Source: Aliarcobacter skirrowii CCUG 10374
GTDB lineage: Bacteria; Campylobacterota; Campylobacteria; Campylobacterales; Arcobacteraceae
NCBI RefSeq assembly: GCF_003544835.1
Contig: NZ_CP032099.1
Coordinates: 558,001-622,000 of the forward strand
DNA length: 64,000 bases
Direction: 5' to 3'
How positions within the stretch are numbered: the first letter of the stretch is position 1; each line of letters opens with the position of its first letter. The notes below the pieces were generated by a model. The model did not search any database. It was not told where the DNA came from and worked only from the letters and a program-made list of their open reading frames with translations. This document shows, piece after piece, positions 33,954 to 42,117 of this stretch. Position numbers and translations under genes: made by a program.

Positions 33954-34148
33954 GTGTTTTCTTGGTTATTTAAAAAAGATAATAAAAAAAGAGTAAAAAG
34001 AGCCAAAACTTATGTATGTAAACACTGCAAACTATCATGCGAAACTTGCAATGCAATGTTTTGTTACTCTTGCCACTCAAATATAGCAAATCCATGCCCT
34101 AGATGCGGGAAAACAAATCTTATGGAAAAAGAAAGCCTAAGTTTATAA
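33954..34148 (+). CDS. Small Cys-rich putative zinc-ribbon protein (GTG start)
   Basis: A 64-residue protein with a basic N-terminus followed by eight cysteines in four pairs (CKHC, CETC, CYSC, CPRC, residues 22-53). This suggests two zinc ribbons or one tetrahedral double site. The start is GTG at 33954, five bases after AAGGAG. It overlaps the convergent TSUP gene by six bases at its 3' end. No membrane segment is present beyond a weakly hydrophobic first turn. It may bind nucleic acid or protein; function unknown. Confidence 0.75.
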   Translation: MFSWLFKKDNKKRVKRAKTYVCKHCKLSCETCNAMFCYSCHSNIANPCPRCGKTNLMEKESLSL

Positions 34149-34886
34149 AAAAGTCTTATATAAAGTAACACCCAAAACCAAAAGATTTAAAAGTAAAACA
34201 TAGTTTTTATATGAAGTTGATTTTGTTTTCTCTTTTATTTTTATTCCAAAATATACACCCAAAATTGAGCCAAGTCCAATAATAAGCCCCTCATAGTAAA
34301 GCATATTTCCATATATTGAAGTAGATATAAATCCACCAATTGAAGAAAATATTACAAAAAATAGTCCCAAAGATGTTGCAACTTTTAAATCATATTTTAA
34401 AAACCCAACCAAAATTGGAAGTAAAATCAAAGATCCACCAATTCCAATACTCATTGCAAAAATTCCAACAAAATAACCAATAAAAGTCAAAGTTAGAAAG
34501 CTTTTTTGTGATCTATCTATATCGCTAGAAGAGGGTGCTTTAAAGAGTGTAAATATTGTATAAAGTAGAACAAAAATAAACAGATATTGAAGATAAATAT
34601 CAGGAACAGTTGGTAAAAAATAACCACTAGTAGCTCCTCCAAAAATAGCTCCAACACCTAAAATAGAACCATCTCTAAAAAGAGATTTGATTTTTTTTGA
34701 GTTTAAAAAAGAGCCATAAATTGAAGAGAAAACCATCTGCATAATTGAGATTGAAACAGCCTCTTTCATTCCATAGTTTGCTAAAAGTAGCATAGGTATT
34801 AAGATACTTCCACCACCAATTCCAAAAAATCCAGATGTAAAACCTGTAATTAATCCAAATGCTATTAGTTCAAATTCCAAGTTCAA
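34143..34886 (-). CDS. TSUP-family (TauE/SafE) membrane transporter
   Basis: A 247-residue inner-membrane protein with seven or eight helices of the TauE/SafE sulfite/organosulfur exporter family. The duplicated core motif is visible as GFTSGFFGIGGGSILIP (about 15-31) and IFAMSIGIGGSLILLP (about 138-153). The start is TTG at 34886, overlapping the cysE stop as TTGA. Placement directly after cysE suggests a link to sulfur metabolism, but the transported anion is not proven. It is the last gene of a seven-gene chain. Confidence 0.88.
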   Translation of the reverse strand: MNLEFELIAFGLITGFTSGFFGIGGGSILIPMLLLANYGMKEAVSISIMQMVFSSIYGSFLNSKKIKSLFRDGSILGVGAIFGGATSGYFLPTVPDIYLQYLFIFVLLYTIFTLFKAPSSSDIDRSQKSFLTLTFIGYFVGIFAMSIGIGGSLILLPILVGFLKYDLKVATSLGLFFVIFSSIGGFISTSIYGNMLYYEGLIIGLGSILGVYFGIKIKEKTKSTSYKNYVLLLNLLVLGVTLYKTFL

Positions 34887-35626
34887 TCTTTTTTATTTGA
34901 GTTTAAAGTCTCTATAAAGTCGTTGTACTCTTTTTCCAAAGTTCTATTTTTCTCTTCTAAAGTACAATTCTCCTCTTTTTTTATAGAGCATTCAAGATTT
35001 GCAATTCGCTCAATTAGATACTTAAACATCTCTTTGTTTATATCTGGAAGCTCATTGTGAGCCATTTTATCTCTTTTGTTATCTTTTTTAATAATTCTTG
35101 CTGGTACTCCAACAGCAGTTGAGTTATCAGGAACATCAACAACCACAACAGAGTTAGCTCCAATTTTTGAGTTAGCTCCAATTGTAATATTTCCTAAAAT
35201 TTTAGCACCACTTCCAATAACCACATTTGATTTAACAGTTGGATGTCTTTTGCCTTTATTAAGACTAACTCCACCCAAAGTTACACCTTGATATATTAAA
35301 ACATCATCTTCAATTATTGCAGTTGCACCAATTACAACTCCAATTGCATGATCTATAAATACTCTTCTTCCAATTGTACAAGCAGGATGAATATCTGTTT
35401 TTGTTAAAAAAGTAGATAATCCAGATATAAAACGAGCAAGTTTTTTAAAACCTTTATAGTAAAGTCGATTGGCAACTCTATAATTTATAATTGCCCAAAC
35501 TCCAGGATAGTTAAAAAATAGTTCAAAATTTGAGTCAAGAACTGGGTCGTTTAGCTTTGGAACTCTGAAATCTTCTTTGATTAGTTGCCAAAGAGTTAAC
35601 TCTTTTTCTAAACTATTATTCGTCAT
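34883..35626 (-). CDS. cysE: Serine O-acetyltransferase
   Basis: Acetylates L-serine with acetyl-CoA to O-acetylserine for cysteine synthesis. The 247-residue protein has an abbreviated N-terminal helical domain and then the left-handed beta-helix with hexapeptide repeats (about 95-190). Visible motifs include DIHPACTIGRRVFIDHAIGVVIG (split; catalytic Asp/His), QGVTLGGV and KRHPTV. A C-terminal coiled tail rich in Glu/Lys (about 205-245) is longer than in short CysE types. It overlaps speA upstream by 11 bases and the TSUP gene downstream by 4 bases. Confidence 0.93.
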   Translation of the reverse strand: MTNNSLEKELTLWQLIKEDFRVPKLNDPVLDSNFELFFNYPGVWAIINYRVANRLYYKGFKKLARFISGLSTFLTKTDIHPACTIGRRVFIDHAIGVVIGATAIIEDDVLIYQGVTLGGVSLNKGKRHPTVKSNVVIGSGAKILGNITIGANSKIGANSVVVVDVPDNSTAVGVPARIIKKDNKRDKMAHNELPDINKEMFKYLIERIANLECSIKKEENCTLEEKNRTLEKEYNDFIETLNSNKKD

Positions 35627-37433
35627 AGTAACTCCATATTGTTTTTAAATAGCTATTATCATTTAGATATTTTTTTAGTATCTCATAAGTTTCAAGAGGA
35701 ACTCTTCTACTTAAAATTGTTTGAATCTCTTCTGTGTCATAGTCGATATCATCTAAAATATCTAAAACTTTTTGAGACTCTAAAATCTTTTCTAAAATAA
35801 CCTCTTCATCTTTAAATACTACATTAACCTCAGTTGGATGAGCAAATAAGTTGTGCTTCATTCCCAAAGTATCTTGATATGCTCCAACATTAAAAAATCC
35901 TAGAAAATAATCCTCTTTATTTAAATTTACATCGTGTAAATATAGTGGTTTTTGCATATCAAATGGGATCTCTCCATCACTATCACAAGTAATATCCCAC
36001 AAACTTGCTCTTCTGCTTGGTTTTTTATCCAAATGAGTTATTGGCATAATAGGAAACTCTTGATTTATTCCCCAATAATCAGGCAGAGATTGGAAAAGTG
36101 AGAAGTTTAGTAGATATTTTTCTTGAATATTTTTATCAAACTTTCTTAACTCTTCATAATCATCAACTTCAAGAAGTGAGATTGCTTTTTTAATAATTTG
36201 ATGAGTTAAAACTTCTGCATTTGATCTATCTTGTAAATCAATATATCCTAAATCAAATAGAGTTAATAAAGACTCTAAGTGATCCATAGCATCGTGCATA
36301 AACTCATAAGCCTTTTTCTTTGTCATATCTTTTAAAAGATCATTTAACTCTTCTATTAAAGGTGGATTTTTCTCTTTTAATTTTAGATGAACAAGTTCAT
36401 ATTCAGCTGAAAACAGCTCTAAAACAGGAGCTATAAGAACAGTTGAAGCAGCACTTATAAATCTTCCTGATTCTGTAAATATATTTGGCTCTTCAACACC
36501 TTTTTGTTTTGCAATATCTTTTAGAGTAAACACAACATCACTTGCAAACTCATTTAAAGAGTAGAATCTTGATTGCTCATAAGCACTATATTCTACACTT
36601 AATCCTCCACCAATATTAATTGATGATAAGTTTTTAGCACCTAAATTTTTAAGCTCAGCATAAATATGACCTGACTCTCTTAAGGCTTTTTTTAAAGGCT
36701 TAATTGTATTCATAGCTGAACCTATATGGAAGTGAATCATTGTTAATAAATCTTCAAGATTATTATCTTGCAATAGCTCAAATGCTTCTAAAATCTCTGT
36801 TGATGTAAGACCAAACTTAGAGTCAATTCCTCCACTTTTTGCCCAAACACCACTTCCTCCACTATGAAGCCTAACTCTAATACCAACATTTGGAGCCTCC
36901 ATTTTGCTCTCTTCTAAAACCTCTAAAATCATCTCAAGTTCATTTAAACCTTCAATAATTACAGTTATATCATGCCCCATACTTTTAGCTATGAAGCACA
37001 AATGAATCATCTCTTTATCTTTAAATCCATTTACTGTAATTGGACTTCCCATATTGTTGTAAGTCATTGCAATTATAAGTTCAGCTTTACTTCCAGCTTC
37101 TAAACCATAACCATATTTTTTACCAGCACTTACAAGTGGATGAACAAAGTTTGGAAGTTGATTCACTTTTAGAGGAAAAACTGCATTAAAGCTACCTTTG
37201 TAGTCATACTCTTTGATGCTTGAGTTAAAAGCATTAAATAGTGTTTTTATCTGCTTTTTTGTAATGTGAGGAAATCTCAATAGAAGTGGTCCTCTAAAGC
37301 CTCGTTTTCTAATATCTTTTGTGATAGATATTAAAGATGGATAGGGTTTGTAATTTACTTTTACAACTCCATCTTCAACAAAAAAGTTTCCATCTCCCCA
37401 AATGTCAATTCCATAATCAAATTTATTTTTCAC
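35616..37433 (-). CDS. speA: Biosynthetic arginine decarboxylase (GTG start)
   Basis: A PLP enzyme of the alanine-racemase fold converting arginine to agmatine for polyamine synthesis. The 605 residues match SpeA. FPLKVNQ (about 86-92) contains the PLP Lys, HFHIGSAMNTI and GGGLSVEYSAYEQS bind the cofactor phosphate, and TESGRFI is followed by a long C-terminal arm. The start is GTG at 37433, with AGGGAG upstream lying inside the last codons of hisS. It is overlapped on both sides in the chain. Arginine synthesis genes (argC and the argA-like gene) are elsewhere in the window. Confidence 0.95.
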   Translation of the reverse strand: MKNKFDYGIDIWGDGNFFVEDGVVKVNYKPYPSLISITKDIRKRGFRGPLLLRFPHITKKQIKTLFNAFNSSIKEYDYKGSFNAVFPLKVNQLPNFVHPLVSAGKKYGYGLEAGSKAELIIAMTYNNMGSPITVNGFKDKEMIHLCFIAKSMGHDITVIIEGLNELEMILEVLEESKMEAPNVGIRVRLHSGGSGVWAKSGGIDSKFGLTSTEILEAFELLQDNNLEDLLTMIHFHIGSAMNTIKPLKKALRESGHIYAELKNLGAKNLSSINIGGGLSVEYSAYEQSRFYSLNEFASDVVFTLKDIAKQKGVEEPNIFTESGRFISAASTVLIAPVLELFSAEYELVHLKLKEKNPPLIEELNDLLKDMTKKKAYEFMHDAMDHLESLLTLFDLGYIDLQDRSNAEVLTHQIIKKAISLLEVDDYEELRKFDKNIQEKYLLNFSLFQSLPDYWGINQEFPIMPITHLDKKPSRRASLWDITCDSDGEIPFDMQKPLYLHDVNLNKEDYFLGFFNVGAYQDTLGMKHNLFAHPTEVNVVFKDEEVILEKILESQKVLDILDDIDYDTEEIQTILSRRVPLETYEILKKYLNDNSYLKTIWSYYDE

Positions 37434-38655
37434 TTATAAACTCCCTAATACTTACTGTTTTTTCTTCTTTTGTCTCTATATTTTTTATATAAATTGTATT
37501 GTTGTTCAACTCATTTTCACCAATAAGTGCAACAATATTGCAATTTAGTTTTTCTGCAATACCAAAGTGTTTTGCAAACCCTCTTGGTGTGTATTCAAGA
37601 TAAGTTTTTGTTGTTTTTCTTTTTTGAATTGCTATTTCAAATGCTTTGTTTAAAGAAGTTTCATCTAAAACTCCAATATACAAAGAGTCTTGTTTTTGCT
37701 CTTTTACTTTTACAAGTTCAAGAAGTCTTTCAATTCCAATTGCAAAACCAATTCCAGCTGTACTTTTTCCACCAAGATACTCAACCAATCTATCATATCT
37801 TCCACCACCAGCAATTGCACTTTGAGCACCAATCTCATTGCTTACAAACTCAAATGCTGTTTTGTTGTAGTAATCAAGTCCACGAACCAAATTTGAATCT
37901 ATTTCATAATCTACTTTATTAAAATCCAAAATCTCTTTTAGCTTTTCAAAATCACTATTACAAGAGCTACATAAACTATTTGTTATTTTTGGAGCATCTT
38001 TTAAAAGAGTTTGACACTTTTCGTTTTTACAATCTAATACTCTAATTGGATTTGTATCAACTCTTCTATTGCAATCTTCACACAACTCAGATTTAAAACT
38101 ATTTAGATGATTTACTAGATTATTTTTATATTGTGGCATACACTCAAGGCAACCCAAAGAGTTTAGTTTTAAAGTAAATCCAATACCAAAATATTCAAGA
38201 ATTTCACGAATAAGCATAATAATATTTGCATCTTCATAAACATTTGATATTCCAAAAACTTCACAACCAAATTGGTGAAACTCTCTTAATCTTCCTTTTT
38301 GTGGTCTTTCATATCTAAACATTGGTCCATAGTAGTACCACTTATAAGTTCCACCAGCACGATCAAGTTTTTTTTCAACAAAATGTCTTACAACTCCAGC
38401 TGTTCCTTCAGGTCTTAAACATACATCATTTTGCCCTTTGTCAATAAATTGATACATCTCTTTATTTACAATATCACTGCTTTCACCAACACTTCTTCTA
38501 AAAAGTGCTGTCTCTTCTAAAAGTGGAGTCTCTATATAAGAAAAACCATATTTTTGTGCGATTTTTGAGGCATTTTCTACAAAATATGTAAAAAGTTCAC
38601 TATCACTTCCTACGATATCCTTCATTCCTCTTAAACTTTGAATTGTATTACTCAT
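37423..38655 (-). CDS. hisS: Histidyl-tRNA synthetase
   Basis: A class II aminoacyl-tRNA synthetase of 410 residues. Motif 1 is in the N-terminal YGFSYIETPLLEETALF region. Motif 2 is MFRYERPQKGRLREFHQFG (about 112-130). The histidine signatures LVRGLDYYNKTAFEF and AIAGGGRYDRLVEYLGG are intact, as is motif 3 GFAIGIERLL. A cysteine-rich insert (CxxC pairs near 175-235: CLEC, CEDC, CKNEKC, CSSC) suggests a zinc-binding knob seen in some HisRS. The C-terminal anticodon domain is short. It overlaps tmk and speA. Confidence 0.96.
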   Translation of the reverse strand: MSNTIQSLRGMKDIVGSDSELFTYFVENASKIAQKYGFSYIETPLLEETALFRRSVGESSDIVNKEMYQFIDKGQNDVCLRPEGTAGVVRHFVEKKLDRAGGTYKWYYYGPMFRYERPQKGRLREFHQFGCEVFGISNVYEDANIIMLIREILEYFGIGFTLKLNSLGCLECMPQYKNNLVNHLNSFKSELCEDCNRRVDTNPIRVLDCKNEKCQTLLKDAPKITNSLCSSCNSDFEKLKEILDFNKVDYEIDSNLVRGLDYYNKTAFEFVSNEIGAQSAIAGGGRYDRLVEYLGGKSTAGIGFAIGIERLLELVKVKEQKQDSLYIGVLDETSLNKAFEIAIQKRKTTKTYLEYTPRGFAKHFGIAEKLNCNIVALIGENELNNNTIYIKNIETKEEKTVSIREFISEK

Positions 38656-39214
38656 TTATAAAATCCTCAATTTTTTTTGCAATCTCATCTATATTTAAAC
38701 TAGCATCTATAAAAATATGTTTAATATTTAGTTTCAAAATAACCTCTTTTAATCTAGCTTGAATTTCAAGCAAATAATCAACTCCTCTTTGTTCAATACT
38801 ATCATTTGCTTTTTTTGATAATCTTGAAATTAACTCTTCACGACTTAACTCTAACAAAATAGCTTTTTGTGGCAAAATATTTTTTGTGGCAATTTTATTT
38901 AACTCTATTAACTCATCCATATCTTTTGTTAAAGCATAAGCAATTCCAGATATTAGTGATCTATCTGAAATAATTTTTTTATCCAAATTTGGAATAATCA
39001 CATTTTTAGTATGCTCAGCTCTATCTGCTAAAAACAAAAACATCTCAGCAGTTTTACTAGAAGCTTCTCCGTTTAAAATTATCTCTCTTAACTTAGCTCC
39101 AAGCTTCGTTCCACCTGGCTCTTTTGTAAAAATAGCATCTTTAAATCTATTTTGTAAAATTTCAAGTTGAGTAGATTTACCAGCTGTATCAATACCCTCA
39201 AGAACTACATACAT
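38648..39214 (-). CDS. tmk: Thymidylate kinase
   Basis: Phosphorylates dTMP to dTDP. The 188-residue P-loop kinase has Walker A GIDTAGKST (8-16), the KEPGGTKLG loop (about 31-39), the SDRSLISGIAY DR-x motif (about 84-94) and a Lid region, all in the usual order. The ATG lies inside the last codons of coaD, a 10-base overlap, and its end overlaps hisS. Size and motifs are normal. Confidence 0.95.
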   Translation of the reverse strand: MYVVLEGIDTAGKSTQLEILQNRFKDAIFTKEPGGTKLGAKLREIILNGEASSKTAEMFLFLADRAEHTKNVIIPNLDKKIISDRSLISGIAYALTKDMDELIELNKIATKNILPQKAILLELSREELISRLSKKANDSIEQRGVDYLLEIQARLKEVILKLNIKHIFIDASLNIDEIAKKIEDFINE

Positions 39215-39705
39215 TCTAAAACCTCTTTTGGAACTAAGTGCTCAAATTTACCTTTAAATCTTATAATCTCTCTAACAATTGTTGAGCTTACAAAAGCGTG
39301 TTCTAGTGTTGGCATTAAATAAACAGTCTCTAAATTTTTGTTTAAAGATGAGTTTGCATAACCCATTTGTAACTCAAATTCAAAATCACTAACTGCTCTA
39401 AGCCCTCTAATAATTGTATTTATTTGCATCTCTTTTGCAAAATCTACAAGCAATGTATCAAACCCAACAACTTTTACATTTGGCATATCTTTGGTTACAG
39501 CTTTTACAAACTCAACTCTTTTTTCATGGCTAAACATAGGTTTTTTTAGTTCACTTTTTGCAACACTAATAATAACCTCTTCAAAAATATTACTAGCTCG
39601 TTTTATAATATCTAAATGCCCAATTGTAATTGGATCAAATGTACCACTATAAATAGCTTTTTTATAAGAGCCTGTATAGTTATATTCACTGTTTTGATTT
39701 TTCAT
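39205..39705 (-). CDS. coaD: Pantetheine-phosphate adenylyltransferase with N-terminal extension
   Basis: Transfers AMP to 4'-phosphopantetheine in coenzyme A synthesis. The nucleotidyltransferase core begins AIYSGTFDPITIGHLDII with the T/H-x-G-H motif. IIRGLRAVSDFEFE and the YLMPTLEHAFVSSTIVREI substrate motifs follow. The core is preceded by about 13 extra residues (KNQNSEYNYTGSY). I choose ATG at 39705, about 5 bases after GGAAA. The ATG at 39717 overlaps ubiX but has no well-spaced ribosome site. The role of the extension is unknown. Confidence 0.92.
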   Translation of the reverse strand: MKNQNSEYNYTGSYKKAIYSGTFDPITIGHLDIIKRASNIFEEVIISVAKSELKKPMFSHEKRVEFVKAVTKDMPNVKVVGFDTLLVDFAKEMQINTIIRGLRAVSDFEFELQMGYANSSLNKNLETVYLMPTLEHAFVSSTIVREIIRFKGKFEHLVPKEVLECM

Positions 39706-39707
39706 AT

Positions 39708-40262
39708 CTATTTCCATCTTTTATATAAGTTGTTATCTATTTTTAATAAATCCATATATTTGCCTATAATAAAATTTTCCATATCATTTAAGTTTTGTTG
39801 AGCACTATAATATCCCAAAATTGGTGGTGCTATAGTAACCCCAAGTTTTGAGAGTTTTAACATATTTTCTAGCATAATAGTGTTAAGAGGTAACTCTCTA
39901 GGAGCTATTATAATCTCTCTTTTCTCTTTTAACATAACTGTAAATGCTCTTGTAATTAAACTATCAGAAATTCCAACAGCACACTTTGCCAAAGTGTTTG
40001 AACTACAAGGTAAAATTATCATTTTATCAACTTTAAAAGAGCCAGAAGCCAAAGCAGCTCCTATATTTTTATCTTTAAATATAGTTATATTTTCTCTTTT
40101 TTCAAGCGACTCTTCAATTTTTTTACCATTTTCCATAGCAAATGCTTTTTTTGCAGATTTTGAAAATACAAGAAAAAGTTCAATCTCTTTTGGTAAAGAG
40201 TTAATAAATCGTAGTGCTAAGTTTACACCACTAGCCCCACTTATTGCAACTGTTAATCTCAA
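39708..40262 (-). CDS. ubiX: UbiX-type flavin prenyltransferase (TTG start)
   Basis: Makes prenylated FMN for UbiD-family decarboxylases. The 184-residue flavoprotein shows the family motifs AISGASGVNLALRF (5-18), FSKSAKKAF, LPCSSNTLAKCAVGISDSL (split; conserved S-x-x-T) and APRELPLNTIMLENMLKLS near the C-terminus. The start is TTG at 40262, six bases after AAGGA. It leads the seven-gene chain ending in the TSUP gene. No ubiD gene is in this window. Confidence 0.93.
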   Translation of the reverse strand: MRLTVAISGASGVNLALRFINSLPKEIELFLVFSKSAKKAFAMENGKKIEESLEKRENITIFKDKNIGAALASGSFKVDKMIILPCSSNTLAKCAVGISDSLITRAFTVMLKEKREIIIAPRELPLNTIMLENMLKLSKLGVTIAPPILGYYSAQQNLNDMENFIIGKYMDLLKIDNNLYKRWK

Positions 40263-40427
40263 AAAAATCCTTAAAATTTATCTATTTATAAAAACTTTGA
40301 TAATACCAAAAATATACTTTAAATTATATTTTACAATCATTTTTTGTATAAGCTTTAATTAATTATTTAACAGATAACATTTTGTATAAATTTAAATGGT
40401 TTAAACATATAACAAAAGGATTATATT

Positions 40428-41060
40428 ATGACAAAATATTTTACATATATAAGAGAGAGTCAAGTTGAGGAAAATTATGCAAAAAATCAGAAAAAATCTA
40501 TTGATGAATATGTTTTAAGAAAAAAAATCGAAGTTTATAAAGAGATTAAAATAGCTATAAATAGACCTCAAGAGGAGAGAAATCTTCTTAAACTTCTTGA
40601 AAATTGTGAAAAAAACTCAACACTTATTGTTGCAAATTTAAATGTTTTTGGAAGAACTATAAGTAGTATTTTAAAAATAGTTAAGTTTTTACTATCAAAT
40701 AATATAAGAGTTATTGTAGTTGAGCAAAATTTAGATTTTATAGATGATAAAGATCCTTTGGCAAATATGGTTTTAAATGTTATTAATATTGCTATAAATT
40801 TAGAAAAAGAGCTTCAAAGTCTTAGAACAAAAGAGGCTTTAAATGCAAAAAAACTTGAAGGTATAGCTCTTGGAAAACCTGTTGGAACTATTCAAAAATC
40901 AAAATTTGATGAGCAAAGAGATAAAATTGAAGAGCTTTTAGCTATGGGATTAAGTGTACGAAAAATAGCAAAATTATTAGGTTATAACAATCATATTGGT
41001 TTAAATAACTATGTTAAAAAAAGAGATATTAGAGAGATTGCTTTGCAAAAAGAGATATAG
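40428..41060 (+). CDS. Serine-recombinase-like protein with altered active site
   Basis: A 210-residue protein with the fold order of resolvase/invertase: an N-terminal catalytic-type domain, a long E-helix near 100-125 and a C-terminal HTH (about 165-200, LAMGLSVRKIAKLLGY). YIRES (7-11) supplies the R and nucleophile S, and the NRP at 45-47 matches the second arginine region. The DRLGR motif reads NVFGR (72-76), so the Asp and first Arg are replaced. That argues for weak or absent strand-exchange chemistry. It is next to rplI-hslVU and divergent from ubiX, with no flanking inverted repeats or mobile genes. A regulatory DNA-binding role is possible. Confidence 0.78.
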   Translation: MTKYFTYIRESQVEENYAKNQKKSIDEYVLRKKIEVYKEIKIAINRPQEERNLLKLLENCEKNSTLIVANLNVFGRTISSILKIVKFLLSNNIRVIVVEQNLDFIDDKDPLANMVLNVINIAINLEKELQSLRTKEALNAKKLEGIALGKPVGTIQKSKFDEQRDKIEELLAMGLSVRKIAKLLGYNNHIGLNNYVKKRDIREIALQKEI

Positions 41061-41123
41061 CTTTATTGGGCTTTAAAAAAAATATTGTAAAATATTGAGT
41101 TAAAAATTATAAGGATAGATAAA

Positions 41124-41570
41124 ATGAAAGTATTATTAATAAAAGATGTTAAAAGTTTAGGAAAAGCAGGTGAGATAAAAGAGGTAGCTGATGGATATGG
41201 TAAAAATTTTTTAATAGGAAAAGGATTAGCACTTCAAGCAACTAATGAGGTTATTGCAAGACATAAAGCTGAACAAAAAAGAGCAGAAGCTAAAGAGCAA
41301 GAAGAGATTGCAAAAGCAAAAGAGTTGGCTGAAAAATTAAATGCAACAAAACTTACAATTAGACATAAAGTTGGTGCAAATGACCAATTAATTGGAAGTA
41401 TTACAAATAAAGAGATAAGTGAAGAGCTTGAAAAACAGTTCTCAATTATGATTGATAAAAAAAATATCTCAATTGATAATAAAATTAAACATATAGGTAT
41501 TTTTGAAGTATCTTGTAAATTAGGGCATTCTATAAATGCAAGTCTGAAAATTGATGTTATAGCAGGTTAA
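41124..41570 (+). CDS. rplI: Ribosomal protein bL9
   Basis: A 148-residue large-subunit protein. The N-terminal rRNA-binding domain has [29 protein letters not shown] (split across 3-31), then a long connecting helix rich in Ala, Glu and Lys (about 42-75) and the C-terminal domain. RBS AAGGAT precedes the ATG. It is the first gene of a run with hslV (3-base gap) and hslU. Confidence 0.96.
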   Translation: MKVLLIKDVKSLGKAGEIKEVADGYGKNFLIGKGLALQATNEVIARHKAEQKRAEAKEQEEIAKAKELAEKLNATKLTIRHKVGANDQLIGSITNKEISEELEKQFSIMIDKKNISIDNKIKHIGIFEVSCKLGHSINASLKIDVIAG

Positions 41571-41573
41571 GTT

Positions 41574-42110
41574 ATGTTTCACGCAACAACGATTTTAGCC
41601 TACAAAGGTAAAAATAAAGCAGTAATTGGTGGAGATGGACAAGTATCCTTTGGAAATACGGTTTTAAAAGGAAATGCTACAAAGATTAGAACTTTGTATC
41701 AAGGAAAAATCCTAGCTGGTTTTGCAGGAAGCACTGCTGATGCTTTTAATCTTTTTGATATGTTTGAGTCTCATTTAGAGGCTTGTAAAGGTGATTTACT
41801 AAAATCAGTAATTGCATTTTCAAAAGAGTGGAGAAAAGATAAATACTTGCGAAGACTTGAAGCTATGATGATAGTTTTAAACAAAGAGAAAATATTTATT
41901 TTAAGTGGAAATGGTGATGTTGTTGAACCTGAAGATGGAGAGATTGCAAGTATAGGAAGTGGTGGAAATTTTGCAATATCTGCTGCTAGAGCACTAGCAA
42001 AACATTCACAACTTGATGAAGAAGAGTTAGTAAAAGAGTCACTTATGATTGCAGGAGAGCTTTGTATTTATACAAATCAAAATATAAAAATATTAAAGTT
42101 AGAGGATTAA
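41574..42110 (+). CDS. hslV: HslV protease subunit of the HslUV complex
   Basis: A 178-residue threonine protease of the bacterial proteasome-like HslUV machine. The chain begins [11 protein letters not shown], so the catalytic N-terminal Thr would appear only after removal of a four-residue leader, unlike E. coli, where Thr follows Met directly. [23 protein letters not shown] (split; about 20-42), [10 protein letters not shown] and [16 protein letters not shown] are the usual signatures. It is followed after 7 bases by hslU. The longer leader also occurs, as I recall, in Campylobacter and Helicobacter HslV. Confidence 0.95.
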   Translation: MFHATTILAYKGKNKAVIGGDGQVSFGNTVLKGNATKIRTLYQGKILAGFAGSTADAFNLFDMFESHLEACKGDLLKSVIAFSKEWRKDKYLRRLEAMMIVLNKEKIFILSGNGDVVEPEDGEIASIGSGGNFAISAARALAKHSQLDEEELVKESLMIAGELCIYTNQNIKILKLED

Positions 42111-42117
42111 ATATATT

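Noticed and set aside
37527-37922. 131-codon open frame antisense to hisS
   Set aside because: It is a Leu/Phe/Gln-rich shadow of hisS without a ribosome site or family resemblance.
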